Positions 1 to 9,828 are shown, counted from the first letter of the stretch. The stretch: 64,000 nt of DNA from Corynebacterium suedekumii (GCF_030252185.1 NZ_CP126970.1:2604001-2668000), one strand, 5' to 3'. The notes: generated by a model from the letters alone, not told the origin. Translations and numbers: made by a program.

Positions 1-25
1 TCACGGCCCCCACACGCGCAAGAAA

Positions 26-100
26 CCCCAATTCCGCTTCCCCAATCAATCGGGTGACAGCCGGCGGGCTCTCGATTGATTGGTGATGTCGAATTGGGGT
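26..100. repeat. Hairpin repeat element, copy 1 (14-bp phased inverted repeat)
   Basis: The left arm carries CCCAATT at 27 and CCCAATC at 41, 14 bp apart. The right arm carries ATTGG at 79 and at 93, also 14 bp apart. The inner stem CCAATCAATCG (42-52) pairs perfectly with CGATTGATTGG (73-83). The outer stem is CCCCAATT with AATTGGGG. The loop is about 20 nt. A second copy in the same orientation lies near 54890-54962. This copy sits just 3' of the minus-strand lipoprotein gene, so it could act as its terminator, but the downstream T-tract is short. The function is inferred only. Confidence 0.75.
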
Positions 101-120
101 TTCCGGGCAGGGGCGGAAAA

Positions 121-726
121 CTACTGGGCCGGAGCTTCAGCGGGCGCCTCGGCCGGGGCCGGAGCCGGGGCCTCACCCTCTGCGGGTGCCGGTGCCGGGG
201 CGAACTCCATGCACATCTCCGGGACCTGCTCCGGCGAGACGGTGTTGGTGATCAGGGTGCAGGCCCAGGACTGGGACAGCTTCCAGGTGTCGTCCTCGTA
301 GACGAACTCGACGTTCTCCGCCGGCTGGGCTGGCTGGTCCGGGAGGGTGAAGTTGACGGACGCCAGGACGGAGTCGGGGGTGTAGCCCGGGAGGACCGGG
401 TTGACCACCTGGAACTCGGCACCCGACTCAGCCTGGGAGGCGGTCATGGTCTCGAACAGTTCCGGCGCGGTCTCGCCGCCCTGGACGGTGTTGACCTTCT
501 CCTCCACCGGGACGTTGGGGTCGGTGGCGCGGGCGAGGACGGCGTTGAGCTCGTCGGCGGTCGGTAGGGCAGGCGCGGCCGCGGCGGAGGTGTCCTCGGC
601 GCCGGTGGCCGCGGTCTCGGTGGCGGCGGTGGTCCCGTCGGTGCCCTCGTCACCGCCGGAGCAGGCGGTCAGAGCCAGCGCGGCACCCAGGGTGGCGGTC
701 AGCGCGGTGATCTTGGTCAGCTTCAC
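121..726 (-). CDS. Putative lipoprotein with Ala/Pro-rich tail
   Basis: 201 aa from a GTG start preceded by a GAGGAGAT ribosome-binding site; the longer open frame upstream is a shadow of dinB. The N-terminus is a lipoprotein signal (Lys residues, hydrophobic stretch, LALTACSG lipobox near residue 20), so the product should be secreted and lipid-anchored at the acylated Cys. After a Thr/Ala/Glu-rich linker comes a compact domain of about 120 residues with Cys at both ends of the final strand region, then a low-complexity APAPA tail. It resembles corynebacterial low-molecular-weight secreted proteins of unknown role. It is divergent from the asparaginase gene, with 72 bp between them. The tail length may vary between strains. 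Confidence 0.8.
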   Translation of the reverse strand: MKLTKITALTATLGAALALTACSGGDEGTDGTTAATETAATGAEDTSAAAAPALPTADELNAVLARATDPNVPVEEKVNTVQGGETAPELFETMTASQAESGAEFQVVNPVLPGYTPDSVLASVNFTLPDQPAQPAENVEFVYEDDTWKLSQSWACTLITNTVSPEQVPEMCMEFAPAPAPAEGEAPAPAPAEAPAEAPAQ

Positions 727-798
727 GGGAACATCTCCTCTGATCTTCAGACGGTATCCGGACACATCGTACACGGGTGCTGTGGCAGTCTGGTGCCC

Positions 799-1719
799 AT
801 GACCCGCATCACCCTGCTCACCACCGGCGGCACGATCGCCTGCACCACGGACGACAACGGGGTCCTGCGACCCACGGTCACCGGCCCGGACCTGGTTGCG
901 GCCGTGCAGGACACGCTGCCGGACCATGTCACCGTCACGGTCCGTGACCTGACGCGGCTCGACTCCTCGGCGATCACCCTGTCGGATCTGGATGAGCTGG
1001 TCGCCGCCGTGCACGAGGAGCTGGCCAGCGAGGATGTCGACGGGGTGGTGATCACCCACGGCACGGACTCCATGGAGGACACGGCCCTGGCGTTGGACTG
1101 CTTCCACGGCGACGACCGCCCGGTGGTGCTCACCGGCGCGCAGCGGGCCTTCGACCATCCGTCCTCGGACGGCCCGGGCAACCTCAGTGAGGCGGTCCGG
1201 CTGGCCGCTGATCCGTTGGCGCGCCGGCAGGGGGTGCTCATCGCGTTCGGTGGCTGGACCATCCCGGCCCGGGGTGCGGTCAAGCGGCACACCTCGGAGC
1301 TGGACGGGTTCATCTCCATCACCCCGCGCGAGGTTGTCCGCCCGCCGGCGGTGGCGGTCGCGCCGCTCGCGGGCCGCCTCGTCCCCGTCATCGCGGCGTG
1401 GCCGGGGGCGGGCCGGGAGCTTGTCGACGCCGCCGTTGCCGCCGGCGCCGCCGGCATCGTCGTCGAGGCCCTGGGCTCGGGCAACATCGGCCCCGGCATG
1501 GGTGAGGGCGTGGCCGATGCCCTGGCCGCCGGGATTCCGGTGGTGGTGAGCACGCGGGTGCCCTCGGGCCCGGTGACCCTGGCGTACGGCGGCACCGGCG
1601 GTGGGGCGACGCTCGCGGAACGTGGTGCTGTGGGCGCCGGCTACCTGCGCCCGGGGCAGGCGCGGATCGCGCTGACGGTCGCCCTGGCCACGGAGACTCC
1701 GGTCACGGATCTTCTGTAG
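799..1719 (+). CDS. L-asparaginase
   Basis: 306 aa. It hydrolyses L-asparagine to aspartate and ammonia. The family signatures are both present: TTGGTIACT at the N-terminus with the catalytic Thr, and HGTDSMEDTA near residue 90 with the second Thr/Asp pair. TGAQR follows. No signal peptide is visible, so a cytoplasmic enzyme is likely. I chose ATG at 799; a GTG two codons upstream (793) is an alternative, and neither has a strong ribosome-binding site. The 3' end overlaps the convergent dinB gene by 17 bp. It is of normal family length with no damage. Confidence 0.88.
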   Translation: MTRITLLTTGGTIACTTDDNGVLRPTVTGPDLVAAVQDTLPDHVTVTVRDLTRLDSSAITLSDLDELVAAVHEELASEDVDGVVITHGTDSMEDTALALDCFHGDDRPVVLTGAQRAFDHPSSDGPGNLSEAVRLAADPLARRQGVLIAFGGWTIPARGAVKRHTSELDGFISITPREVVRPPAVAVAPLAGRLVPVIAAWPGAGRELVDAAVAAGAAGIVVEALGSGNIGPGMGEGVADALAAGIPVVVSTRVPSGPVTLAYGGTGGGATLAERGAVGAGYLRPGQARIALTVALATETPVTDLL

Positions 1720-3112
1720 CGTCCCGGCGGGCGAGCCAGTCGTCCCAGGCGAGGCTCCGAAGCGGGTCCGCCGGGGTGAGGTCGGGGTCGTCGACGGTGA
1801 AGGTGCGGGTCTTTCCGGGGCCGGTGGCGCGGGTCTCAAAGCGCACGGAGACGATGCCGTGGCCGGTGCCCTGGATCCAGCCGTGCCCGTACTCGGGGTG
1901 CTCGACGTCCTGGGTGGCCCGCCACCCGTCGGGGCCACGGTCCTCGGCGGAGGCGACGACCTCGGTGACGGTGGGCTGGCCGGCGTGGTCGCTGACACCG
2001 GTCTCGAAGTCGTCGTCCACCGCCCGGTTGGTGGTGATGATCTGCCGGTCCAGTTCGGGGAAGAGCACGTCCTGCCGGGCCTCCGCCAGGCCGGAGAAGC
2101 CGACGCCGACCAGCCGGATCGGGCCGACGGAATCCGGGTAGCGGACCAGCCGGAAGGCGGCCGCACGCAGGGTCTCGATGTCGTCGGTGGCGTAGCTGAG
2201 GGTGGTGGAGCGGGATTCGGTGTGGAAGTCCGCCATCTTGAGTTTGACGCTGATGGTGCGGGAGCCGCGGCCGTCGACAAGCAGGCGACGGTGCGCGGCA
2301 TCGACGGCGCGGTTGATCGCGGCGTCGACCTCGGCGCGCGTGGTGAGGTCACGCGGGTAGGTGTATTCGGCGGAGATCTGTTTCGCCTCGGCGCGCGGGG
2401 CGACGGGGCGGTCGTCGATGCCGCGGGCCAGCTGCCACAGCATCGGCCCGATGGTGCCACCGAGGGAGATGGTCACCTCCTTCTCGCTCATGGCGGCGAG
2501 ATCCCCGATCGTCTCGATGCCGATCTGGGAGAGCTTCTGCTGCGTCACCGGGCCGACGCCCCACAGTTCGCCGACGTCGAGCGGATGCAGCATCGCCAGC
2601 TGCCTGTCCTGCGGGATGACCCACGTGCCGTCAGGTTTCGCCTGGCCGGAACCGATCTTGGCGAACTGCTTGCCCGCGCCCGCCCCGATCGAACTGGGCA
2701 GGCCGGTCTCCTCCCGGATCAGCCGACGCAGATCATCGGCCCACGCGCGGACCTCGTCGGGACCGGCGCCGACGAGCTCCGCCGGCTCCATGAACGCCTC
2801 ATCGATGGACAGCTGCTCCACCACATCCACCTTCGTGGCGATGAGCTCGAACACGCGTTGCGACGCCGCCACATACACCGACCGCCGCGGCGACACCAGC
2901 ACCGCCGAGTACCCGACGAGGCGGGCCGCGCGCTGGGTGGGCATCGCCGAGCGGGCCCCGAACTTCCGGGCCTCATAGCTCGCCCCGGCGACCACTCCCC
3001 TACCCGACACCCCCGCCACCAGGACAGGACGGCCCCGCAGGGTCGGCCGGGTCAGCTGCTCGACGGAGGCGTAGAACGCGTCCATGTCGATGTGGAGGAC
3101 CCAGCGTTGCAT
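1703..3112 (-). CDS. dinB: DNA polymerase IV (Y-family)
   Basis: 469 aa error-prone translesion polymerase. The first catalytic motif HIDMDAFYASVEQ is at the N-terminus and the second, QLSIDEAFME, is near residue 105. A helix-hairpin-helix region and the little-finger domain follow. The C-terminus carries about 80 extra residues beyond the little finger, a common actinobacterial extension. The ATG at 3112 has a good GGAGGG site; the GTG 30 bp upstream does not. A decayed TfoX-like gene ends 11 bp upstream in the same direction, and the 3' end overlaps the asparaginase gene. Confidence 0.92.
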   Translation of the reverse strand: MQRWVLHIDMDAFYASVEQLTRPTLRGRPVLVAGVSGRGVVAGASYEARKFGARSAMPTQRAARLVGYSAVLVSPRRSVYVAASQRVFELIATKVDVVEQLSIDEAFMEPAELVGAGPDEVRAWADDLRRLIREETGLPSSIGAGAGKQFAKIGSGQAKPDGTWVIPQDRQLAMLHPLDVGELWGVGPVTQQKLSQIGIETIGDLAAMSEKEVTISLGGTIGPMLWQLARGIDDRPVAPRAEAKQISAEYTYPRDLTTRAEVDAAINRAVDAAHRRLLVDGRGSRTISVKLKMADFHTESRSTTLSYATDDIETLRAAAFRLVRYPDSVGPIRLVGVGFSGLAEARQDVLFPELDRQIITTNRAVDDDFETGVSDHAGQPTVTEVVASAEDRGPDGWRATQDVEHPEYGHGWIQGTGHGIVSVRFETRATGPGKTRTFTVDDPDLTPADPLRSLAWDDWLARRDATEDP

Positions 3113-3122
3113 GCCCTCCAGG

Positions 3123-3349
3123 TTAACCGGCGGCCTCCACACCGATGCCCACCCACTCCCTCAGCGCCGCGTCGTCGCCATGCCCTCCGTCGACGGTGAG
3201 CCACCCGGGCCCCCTCGGCCGGCCCGCGCTCACCGCGATGTGGCCCTCGACGAGGACACCCGCCCGCCGAACATGTTCTTCTCGGTCACCGTCCGGTCGG
3301 ACGGCAGCAGCGGGCGGATGCGCCCGGACAGGTCGTCTCCTGGGGTCAT
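3123..3349 (-). pseudogene. TfoX N-terminal-domain remnant, frameshifted and internally shortened
   Basis: From ATG at 3349 one frame reads an N-terminal helix with LLPSDRTVTEKNMFGG, the start of a TfoX N-terminal domain, and then stops. About 75 bases in, another frame continues naturally with VLVEGHIAVSAG and then GWLTVDG, a DDAALREWV helix and a TAA stop at 3123. Restoring one base in the GGGCGGG run rejoins the two halves. About 30-40 residues that normally lie between the VDGH strand and the GRP/GW segment are also missing, so this looks like a real pseudogene rather than only a sequencing slip. The match is from family memory, not a search. Confidence 0.55.
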
Positions 3350-3373
3350 GGGCCCGAATTTAGGCTAACACCG

Positions 3374-4237
3374 TCATGGACGGCGCAGCGCCACTGCCGC
3401 GACGACGAGGACGATGCCGATGATCTCCGGCACCGACAGCCACTGCCCCAGCGCCACCGCGCCCAGGAGGGCGGCGGTCACCGGCAGCAGGGCCTGGAGC
3501 AGGGCGAAGTAGCTGGCCCCGGCCATCCGCATGACCACCTGGTCGAGGGAGTACGGGATGACTGCGGACAGCACGCCCAGGCCGAGCGCCAGGGCCAGCA
3601 GCTGGGTGGCCGGCAGGGTGACACCCTCCGCGGTGACCACGGCGTCCGGCCACAGGGCGACCATGACGGGCAGGGCGAGGAGCGCCGCAATGCTGAACCC
3701 GACGGTCATGGACTTGCGCGGACTGGTGGATCCGCCGACGATCCGGGTGCCCACGACGATGTAGACCGCCCACAGGCCACCGGCCAGCAGCGCGAAGAAC
3801 AGGCCGTCGGCCGAGGTCGACCACACCGCCCCGGAGATGACCACCACTCCGGCCAGCGCCAGGACGAGCGCCACCCAGTCGCGGACGTTGCGGGATCCCA
3901 GGGCGGCGACGAGCACGGGGCCGAGGAACTCCACTGCCACGGCCGTGCCCAGGGGCAGGCGGGCGATGGCCTCGTAGAAGCTCATGTTCATGCCCATGGT
4001 GGCGATGCCGTACACCGCCGCCTGTGCCCCGCTGCGCCCGAGGAACTCCTGCACGCCGGGTCTGACGAGCACGAGCAGGATGACCGCGGCGGCGGAGATG
4101 CGGAACCAGGCGACGATGACCGGTGGGAGCGCATCGAACAGCCCGACGGCCACCGCGGCCCCCGCATACAGGCTCAGCCCCGAGGCGAGCATCACGGCGG
4201 GTGCCGCGATGCCCGTCCCGGGGCTGGGGATCCTCAT
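3374..4237 (-). CDS. EamA/RhtA-family inner-membrane transporter
   Basis: 287 aa, almost entirely hydrophobic, with about ten predicted membrane segments arranged as two EamA (DMT superfamily) repeats. It begins MRIPSPGTGIAAPAVML and ends in a membrane helix followed by ALRRP. RhtA-type members export amino acids such as threonine and homoserine; the substrate here is inferred from the family only. The ATG at 4237 is 13 bp after the ileS stop, so it is probably read through from ileS. There is no clear ribosome-binding site, and a GTG just upstream is possible. Confidence 0.8.
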   Translation of the reverse strand: MRIPSPGTGIAAPAVMLASGLSLYAGAAVAVGLFDALPPVIVAWFRISAAAVILLVLVRPGVQEFLGRSGAQAAVYGIATMGMNMSFYEAIARLPLGTAVAVEFLGPVLVAALGSRNVRDWVALVLALAGVVVISGAVWSTSADGLFFALLAGGLWAVYIVVGTRIVGGSTSPRKSMTVGFSIAALLALPVMVALWPDAVVTAEGVTLPATQLLALALGLGVLSAVIPYSLDQVVMRMAGASYFALLQALLPVTAALLGAVALGQWLSVPEIIGIVLVVAAVALRRP

Positions 4238-4250
4238 CACACCGGTCAGG

Positions 4251-7200
4251 CTACTGGGTGGCCTTCTCCACGGTGGCGGTGACACCCGCGACGACGTCAT
4301 GGACGGTGACCGCGGTGGCCCCGGAGCCGGCGAGCGGCTCGGTGGTCACCTCGAGGGCGACGGCGAGGACCTCACCGGCGATGAGGTCGCGGTGGCGCTT
4401 CGCCCACTCCTCCTTGTCCGCCGGCACGGAGAGCTCGACGGTGATCCGGTCGGAGACTTCCAGGCCGGTGGCCTTGCGGGCGTCCTGCAGGCCGCGGATG
4501 ACGTCCGCCGCCCAGCCCTCGGCCTCGAGTTCCTCGGTCAGGGTCATGTCGAGGACGACGAGCCCGTCGAGGCCGTCGATGCGTGCGGTGGAGTCCGGGT
4601 CGGCGGCGACGAGACGCTCGGTGTACTCCTCGGCGTTCAGCTCGATGCCATCGGCGACGACCGTGTCGCCGACGCGCTCGTAGTTGCCGGCCTTGACGGC
4701 CTTGATCACGCGCTGGACGTCCCTGCCCAGGCGGGGTCCGGCGACCTTGGCGTTGACCACCACGTCGAAGGTGCCGACGGAGTCGACGTCGCTGGTCAGC
4801 TCCACATCCTTGACGTTGACCTCGTCGCGGATGATGCCGGCGAAGGGGGCGAGCTGCTCCGCGTCGGGCAGCGCGACCGTCAGGGCCGGCAGCGGCAGGC
4901 GGTTGCGCAGCTTGTGGGCCTTGCGCACCGAGGAGGCCGCGGAGCAGACGCCACGGGTGGCGTCCATGGCGGCGACCAGGTCGGCGTCGGCCGGGAAGTC
5001 CTCGGCCACCGGGAAGTCGGCCAGGTGGACGGAGCGTTCACCGGTCAGGCCCCGCCAGATGACCTCCGAGGTCATCGGCAGCAGCGGGGCGGTGACGCGG
5101 GTGAGCACCTCGAGGACGGTGTAGAGGGTGTTGAAGGCCTCCGGGTGGGCGTCGTCGCCGGCCCAGAAGCGGTCGCGGGAGCGGCGCACGTACCAGTTGG
5201 TCAGGGCGTCGGCGAACTGGCGGACGGCGTCGGTGGCGTCGGCGATGTCGGTGTCGTCCAGGGCGGTGCGGACGGTGGCCACCAGGTCGTGCAGCTTGGC
5301 CAGGATGTAGCGGTCGAGCACGTCGGTGGAGTCGACGGACCATTCGGCCGGCGTCGAGGAGTACAGCTGCAGGAAGGAGTAGGCGTTCCAGATCGGCAAG
5401 AGTGCCTGGCGCACGCCGTCGCGGATGCCCTGCTCGGTGACGATGAGGTTACCGCCGCGCAGGATCGGCGAGGACATGAGGAACCAGCGCATGGCGTCGG
5501 AGCCGTCGCGGTCGAAGACCTCGTTGACGTTGGGGTAGTTGCCCTTGGACTTGGACATCTTCTGGCCGTCGTCGCCGAGGACGATGCCGTGGGCGACGAC
5601 CTTCTTGAACGCGGGGCGGTCGAACAGGCCGACGGAGAGCACGTGCAGCAGGTAGAACCAGCCGCGGGTCTGGCCGATGTACTCGACGATGAAGTCGGCC
5701 GGGTTGTGCTCCTCGAAGAACTCCTTGTTCTCGAAGGGGTAGTGGAACTGGGCGAACGGCATGGAGCCGGAGTCGAACCACACGTCGAGGACGTCCGGGA
5801 CGCGGCGCATGGTCGACTGACCGGTCGGATCATCCGGGTTCGGGCGGGTCAGCTCGTCGATGTAGGGGCGGTGCAGGGAGGTCGGGCGCACGCCGAAGTC
5901 GGCCTCGAGCTCATCGAGGGAGCCGTAGACGTCGACACGCGGGTACTCGTCGTTGTCGGAGACCCACACCGGGATCGGGGATCCCCAGTAGCGGGAGCGG
6001 GAGATGTTCCAGTCGCGGGCGTTCTCCAGCCACTTGCCGAACTGGCCGTCGCGCACGTGCTCCGGCAGCCACTCGGTCTCGTCGTGGTTGATCTCGACCA
6101 TGCGGTCGCGGATCTCGGTGACCCGGACGAACCAGGACGGCAGCGCCATGTAGATCAACGGCTCGCCGGAGCGCCAGGAGTGCGGGTAGGAGTGCTCGAT
6201 GGTCTGGTGGCGCAGGACCCGGCCAGCGGCCTTGAGGTCGCGGATGATGTCCTTGTTGGCGTCGAAGACCAGCTGGCCCTCGTAGGGCGGGGTCTGGGAG
6301 GTGAACTTGCCGTCCATGTCGACCGGGATGACCAGGTCGATGCCGTAGCGCTTACAGGTCTCCATATCGTCCTCACCGAAGGCGGGTGCCTGGTGGACGA
6401 TGCCGGTGCCGTCCTCGGTGGTGACGTAGTCGGCGGTCAGGATCTGGAAGGAGTTGGGGTTGTCGGCGAAGAAGTCGAAGATCGGCTCGTAGGTCAGGCC
6501 CTCGAGGCGGTCGCCGGTGAAGGTGGCCAGCACCTCGTGATCCTTGCCCAGTTCCTTGGTGAAGGATCCGACAAGGTTCTCGGCCAGCAGGAAGGAGCGG
6601 CCGACGAAATCGGCGGCGCCGGACTCCCCCACCTTGACCAGGACGTAGGTGACGTCCGGGTGGACGGCCAGGGCGAGGTTGGACGGCAGGGTCCAGGGGG
6701 TGGTGGTCCAGGCGAGGGCGGCGGCGTCGCCAAGCTCGGGATGCTGGCCGAGGGTGCCCTCGCCGGCGGAGCCCGGCAAGGCACCGTTGACGGGGAAGGT
6801 GACGGTCAGGGTGGGGTCCTGGCGCATCTTGTAGGAGTCGTCGAGGCGGGTCTCCTGGTTCGACAGCGGGGTGTGCTCGGCCCAGGAGTACGGCAGGACG
6901 CGGAAGCCCTGGTAGATCAGGCCCTTGTCGTAGAGCTGCTTGAACGCCCAGATGACGGACTCCATGTAGCTGGGGTCCATGGTCTTGTAGCCGTTGTCGA
7001 AGTCGACCCAGCGCGCCTGGCGGGTGACGTACTCCTCCCACTCCCTGGTGTAGCGCAGGACGGATTCGGCGCAGTACTCGTTGAACTTGGCCAGGCCCAT
7101 GTCCTCGATCTGGCCTTTGTCGGTGATGCCGAGCTGCTTCTCCGCCTCCAGTTCGGCGGGCAGGCCGTGGGTGTCCCAGCCGAAGACGCGGGGCACGTGG

Positions 7201-7493
7201 TGGCCGGTCATGGTGCGGAAACGCGGGATGATGTCCTTGACGTAGCCGGTGAGCAGGTGCCCGTAGTGGGGCAGGCCGTTGGCGAAGGGCGGCCCGTCGT
7301 AGAAGACGTACTCCTTGGCCCCCTCACGCTGCTCCAGGGAGGCCTGGAAGGTGCCGTCCTGCTTCCAGTAGTCCAGCACCACCTCCTCCATGTCGGGGAA
7401 GCGGGTGGATCCGCCGGTCATGTCGACCCGGGGGTAGACCCCTCCGACCCCGGTCTTCCCTGACGTGTTCTCGGCGTTCTCGGCAGCGCTCAC
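4251..7493 (-). CDS. ileS: Isoleucyl-tRNA synthetase
   Basis: 1080 aa class I synthetase that charges tRNA-Ile. The HIGH-type motif is in [12 protein letters not shown] and the KMSKS motif in [10 protein letters not shown]. The long CP1 editing insertion lies between them and an anticodon-binding domain follows. The length fits the eukaryote-like type 2 IleRS common in actinobacteria. The chosen GTG at 7493 sits behind AGGAAGGAAAC; a GTG 18 bp upstream lacks such a site. Expression should be controlled by the T-box leader immediately upstream. Confidence 0.95.
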   Translation of the reverse strand: MSAAENAENTSGKTGVGGVYPRVDMTGGSTRFPDMEEVVLDYWKQDGTFQASLEQREGAKEYVFYDGPPFANGLPHYGHLLTGYVKDIIPRFRTMTGHHVPRVFGWDTHGLPAELEAEKQLGITDKGQIEDMGLAKFNEYCAESVLRYTREWEEYVTRQARWVDFDNGYKTMDPSYMESVIWAFKQLYDKGLIYQGFRVLPYSWAEHTPLSNQETRLDDSYKMRQDPTLTVTFPVNGALPGSAGEGTLGQHPELGDAAALAWTTTPWTLPSNLALAVHPDVTYVLVKVGESGAADFVGRSFLLAENLVGSFTKELGKDHEVLATFTGDRLEGLTYEPIFDFFADNPNSFQILTADYVTTEDGTGIVHQAPAFGEDDMETCKRYGIDLVIPVDMDGKFTSQTPPYEGQLVFDANKDIIRDLKAAGRVLRHQTIEHSYPHSWRSGEPLIYMALPSWFVRVTEIRDRMVEINHDETEWLPEHVRDGQFGKWLENARDWNISRSRYWGSPIPVWVSDNDEYPRVDVYGSLDELEADFGVRPTSLHRPYIDELTRPNPDDPTGQSTMRRVPDVLDVWFDSGSMPFAQFHYPFENKEFFEEHNPADFIVEYIGQTRGWFYLLHVLSVGLFDRPAFKKVVAHGIVLGDDGQKMSKSKGNYPNVNEVFDRDGSDAMRWFLMSSPILRGGNLIVTEQGIRDGVRQALLPIWNAYSFLQLYSSTPAEWSVDSTDVLDRYILAKLHDLVATVRTALDDTDIADATDAVRQFADALTNWYVRRSRDRFWAGDDAHPEAFNTLYTVLEVLTRVTAPLLPMTSEVIWRGLTGERSVHLADFPVAEDFPADADLVAAMDATRGVCSAASSVRKAHKLRNRLPLPALTVALPDAEQLAPFAGIIRDEVNVKDVELTSDVDSVGTFDVVVNAKVAGPRLGRDVQRVIKAVKAGNYERVGDTVVADGIELNAEEYTERLVAADPDSTARIDGLDGLVVLDMTLTEELEAEGWAADVIRGLQDARKATGLEVSDRITVELSVPADKEEWAKRHRDLIAGEVLAVALEVTTEPLAGSGATAVTVHDVVAGVTATVEKATQ

Positions 7494-7722
7494 TGCGGTT
7501 TCCTTCCTCACGAAATGACATCTGCTGTCACAGGGACGCAGCCTCGCTGCGCGGTACCACCCTGCTTGGGCGCTTGTCGACGCCCCGCTTCATTCCGTGG
7601 AGAAGGTCTGTCACGGTCCCACCCGTCCGGTTCTACTGGGCCCGCGTGCGCGGACTGTTCTTCCGGAGACGCTCCCCGGTGATGGCCGGATCCTCGCGGT
7701 GACTCTCAAAGTTGTCGTACGC
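7494..7722 (-). promoter_or_regulatory. T-box leader (tRNA-Ile sensing) of ileS
   Basis: The minus-strand leader contains the canonical T-box GGGTGGTACCGCG at 7562-7550. It is followed by the small hairpin CGCAGC-GAG-GCTGCG and a second small hairpin (TGACA/TGTCA) just before the ribosome-binding site. There is no intrinsic terminator between T-box and start codon, so translational control, as known for actinobacterial ileS leaders, is likely. A short hairpin CCGG-CCATCA-CCGG at 7689-7676 presents an AUC triplet in its loop and is the best specifier candidate (ultrashort Stem I). Confidence 0.88.
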
Positions 7723-7727
7723 CGGGA

Positions 7728-7733
7728 AGTATA
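7728..7733 (-). promoter_or_regulatory. Candidate -10 element of the ileS T-box transcript
   Basis: TATACT on the minus strand, just upstream of the T-box leader. The -35 region is weak (TTAGCT about 19 bp upstream). Confidence 0.5.
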
Positions 7734-7782
7734 CCCCCGTCCCCGGCACCACAGCTAACCAGGAGCCAACCTGACAACAGAA

Positions 7783-7812
7783 CACTCCCCGCCGGGTGAC
7801 TGGCGGGGAGTG
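7783..7812 (-). terminator. Intrinsic terminator of divIVA
   Basis: Perfect 11-bp stem CACTCCCCGCC / GGCGGGGAGTG with an 8-nt loop. On the minus strand it is followed by the T-rich TTCTGTTGT. It lies 25 bp after the divIVA stop and separates divIVA from the ileS leader promoter. Confidence 0.85.
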
Positions 7813-7837
7813 CGGGTGCTGCGGTGACGTCGGGAGG

Positions 7838-8830
7838 CTAGTTGCCCTTGACGTCGTTCGGACCGGTGGTCGGGGCGGCGGAGCCGCGGGCCTCCAGGTC
7901 CTCGAGCTGGGACTGCAGCAGGGTCTTCAGGCGGGTGCGGTACTCGCGCTCGAAGGTGCGCAGCTCGGAGATGCGGGTCTCCAGGGCGGTCTGCTGCTGC
8001 TTGACGGTGGCCATGATCTCGGTGTGCTTGCGCTCGGCGTCAGCCTGGAGGGCGTTCGCCTTCTCCTCGGCCTGGCGGATCTGGGCCTCGGCGCGGGAGT
8101 TGGCCTGGTTGGTGGTCTCCTGGGCCTTCTTCTCCGCGTCGTAGACGAGGGTCTTGGCGCGGGCGTCGGCCTCGGTCAGCTGGGTCTCGGCGCGCTTGGA
8201 GGCGTCGGCCAGCTGGTTCTTGGAGCGGTCGTCGGCGTCGGCGAGCTGCTTCTCGGCGGCGGCGCGGGCCTCGTCGAGCATGGAGCGGGACTCGGCCTGG
8301 GCCTCGGAGGTGAGGCGGTCGGCCATCTCCTGGGCCAGGCCCAGGACCTTGGCGGCCTGCATGTGGGTGTCCGCGGAGGCGGACTCACCGGCGGCAACCG
8401 GAGCGGCGGCGGCTGCCGGGGCGGCTGCGGCTGCCGGGCGGGTGCGCTTCGCCTCGGCGGCCTCGGAGCGGGCCTTCTCGGCGTCGGCCTTGGCGGTCTT
8501 GACCTCGGCCTCGGCCTTCTCGGTGGCCTTGCGGGCGTCGCTCAGCTTGGTCTCGTACTCGCTGCGCAGCTTCGCCTCGAGTTCCTTGCGGATCGCGGAC
8601 TCGTCGACGGTGCTGGTGCCGGCAGCCCCAGCGGCCGGAGCAGCGGCACCCTTGCCGGAACGCAGCTCCTCGACCTCAGCGCGGAGCTCGTCATTGTCGT
8701 CCTGCAGCTGGGACAGGGTGTCCTCGACCAGATCCAGGAACTGGTCGACCTCGTCCTCGTTGTAGCCCCGCTTGCCGATCGGCGGCTTACTGAAAGCGAC
8801 ATTGTGCACGTCAGCTGGTGTCAGCGGCAT
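7838..8830 (-). CDS. divIVA: Cell-pole organiser DivIVA/Wag31
   Basis: 330 aa. It marks the cell poles and recruits the elongation machinery in actinobacteria. The conserved N-terminal membrane-curvature domain is clear ([20 protein letters not shown], then [15 protein letters not shown]), followed by a first coiled coil. A central Ala/Pro-rich linker comes next, then a long second coiled coil rich in Glu, Ala, Lys and Gln. The length is typical of corynebacterial Wag31. ATG start at 8830. It is the last gene of the division cluster and is closed by a terminator. Confidence 0.95.
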   Translation of the reverse strand: MPLTPADVHNVAFSKPPIGKRGYNEDEVDQFLDLVEDTLSQLQDDNDELRAEVEELRSGKGAAAPAAGAAGTSTVDESAIRKELEAKLRSEYETKLSDARKATEKAEAEVKTAKADAEKARSEAAEAKRTRPAAAAAPAAAAAPVAAGESASADTHMQAAKVLGLAQEMADRLTSEAQAESRSMLDEARAAAEKQLADADDRSKNQLADASKRAETQLTEADARAKTLVYDAEKKAQETTNQANSRAEAQIRQAEEKANALQADAERKHTEIMATVKQQQTALETRISELRTFEREYRTRLKTLLQSQLEDLEARGSAAPTTGPNDVKGN

Positions 8831-8901
8831 TGGCGTTCCCTTCGAGTGTCAGTGTGCCCCGTGGGGCGGGTGCGGGGAGACCCACACATCCATTTTCATC
8901 A

Positions 8902-8907
8902 ATTGTA
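8902..8907 (-). promoter_or_regulatory. Candidate -10 element of divIVA
   Basis: TACAAT on the minus strand, 72 bp before the divIVA ATG, in an AT-rich patch that stands out from its surroundings. No clear -35. Confidence 0.4.
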
Positions 8908-9024
8908 TTGTGTGCTGGCCCAAGTGTAGCGCCCCACGGGGGTGACCGGACCACCAGACACCTTAAATCTTTACCGCAGGTTGACTCCCGGAGCCAGCCG
9001 GGTCACCCCGCCGGAGGTCGGCGA

Positions 9025-9312
9025 TCAGAACACGACCTGCACGATGACCTGCAGGATCATGACGATGATGAAGAGAACGATGACGGACACATCCAGGGAC
9101 ACACCGCCCAGTTTGAGCGGCGGGATGACCCGGCGCAGCGCCTTCACCGGCGGGTCCGTGATCACGAACAGAGGCTCCGCGATGTAGTAGAACCAGCGCG
9201 GGGGCTGGAAGTTCCGGGAGAAGGACTGAATCATCTCGATGACTATCCGTGCGATGAGGACCAGCACGAACAGTCGGAGGATGAGGAAGAGGACGGTACC
9301 AAGCAGACTCAC
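9025..9312 (-). CDS. YggT-family membrane protein
   Basis: 95 aa with two hydrophobic segments (about residues 3-25 and 72-94) flanking a conserved loop containing the WFYYIAEPLF and DPPVKALRRVIPP motifs of the YggT family. Its role is poorly defined; the gene is regularly found between sepF and divIVA in actinobacteria, which suggests a part in division or envelope assembly. Start is GTG at 9312. It follows sepF by 36 bp and is probably cotranscribed. Confidence 0.88.
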   Translation of the reverse strand: MSLLGTVLFLILRLFVLVLIARIVIEMIQSFSRNFQPPRWFYYIAEPLFVITDPPVKALRRVIPPLKLGGVSLDVSVIVLFIIVMILQVIVQVVF

Positions 9313-9348
9313 GGTTACCGAGCCTAGTTCATGCCTGGTTCATGGCGC

Positions 9349-9828
9349 TCATCGCAGGGAGGCGGCGCGCTCCAGCTCGGACTGCGAGATGTCGGCGGAC
9401 TCCGGGATGATGGCGAACACGCGGCGCGGGGTGTCCAGGCCCTTGGAGACGTTGACCATCCGACCACGCAGGGCGAAGCACAGGCCCGCGGCGAAATCGA
9501 CGATGCGCTTGTTCTCGCCGGCCTCCATGCGGGTGAGGTCGAAGACGACGGCGTCGCCGTCGCGGAAGGGCTCACCGATCTCGGTGGCCTCGCTGTAGGA
9601 GCTGACCTCGACGGCGACGATGGTCGGCGCGTAGGAGCGGTCCTCGCGGACGGGGGTCACCGGGGCCGGGGTGTAGCGGTCGTACTCGTAGCCGTAGTCC
9701 CGTGCCGGAGCGTAGGCGGCGGAGCCGTGTGAGGCGTAGCGCGGCTCGTCGTCGTAGTAGGCGTCGTCGTGCTCCATGTCGACCGGAGCAAGGCCGAAGA
9801 ACTCCTTGGCGTTCTTGATGATGGACAT
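9349..9828 (-). CDS. sepF: Cell division protein SepF
   Basis: 159 aa. SepF binds the FtsZ C-terminal tail and anchors the Z-ring to the membrane in bacteria lacking FtsA, as here. The N-terminal amphipathic segment MSIIKNAKEFFGL is the expected membrane anchor. A flexible acidic, Tyr-rich linker (about 17-65) follows, then the DUF552 core with RDGDAVVFDLTRM and KRIVDFAAGLCFALRG. ATG at 9828 is preceded by GGGAGGAA; the open frame upstream of it is not coding. Confidence 0.93.
   Translation of the reverse strand: MSIIKNAKEFFGLAPVDMEHDDAYYDDEPRYASHGSAAYAPARDYGYEYDRYTPAPVTPVREDRSYAPTIVAVEVSSYSEATEIGEPFRDGDAVVFDLTRMEAGENKRIVDFAAGLCFALRGRMVNVSKGLDTPRRVFAIIPESADISQSELERAASLR

Noticed and set aside
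121..2460. 779-codon minus-strand open frame
   Set aside because: It joins shadows of dinB and asparaginase to the real lipoprotein, which starts at 726.
3984..7463. 1159-codon plus-strand open frame across ileS
   Set aside because: Antisense shadow of ileS; Gly/Val/Asp-rich composition is that of a reversed high-GC gene.
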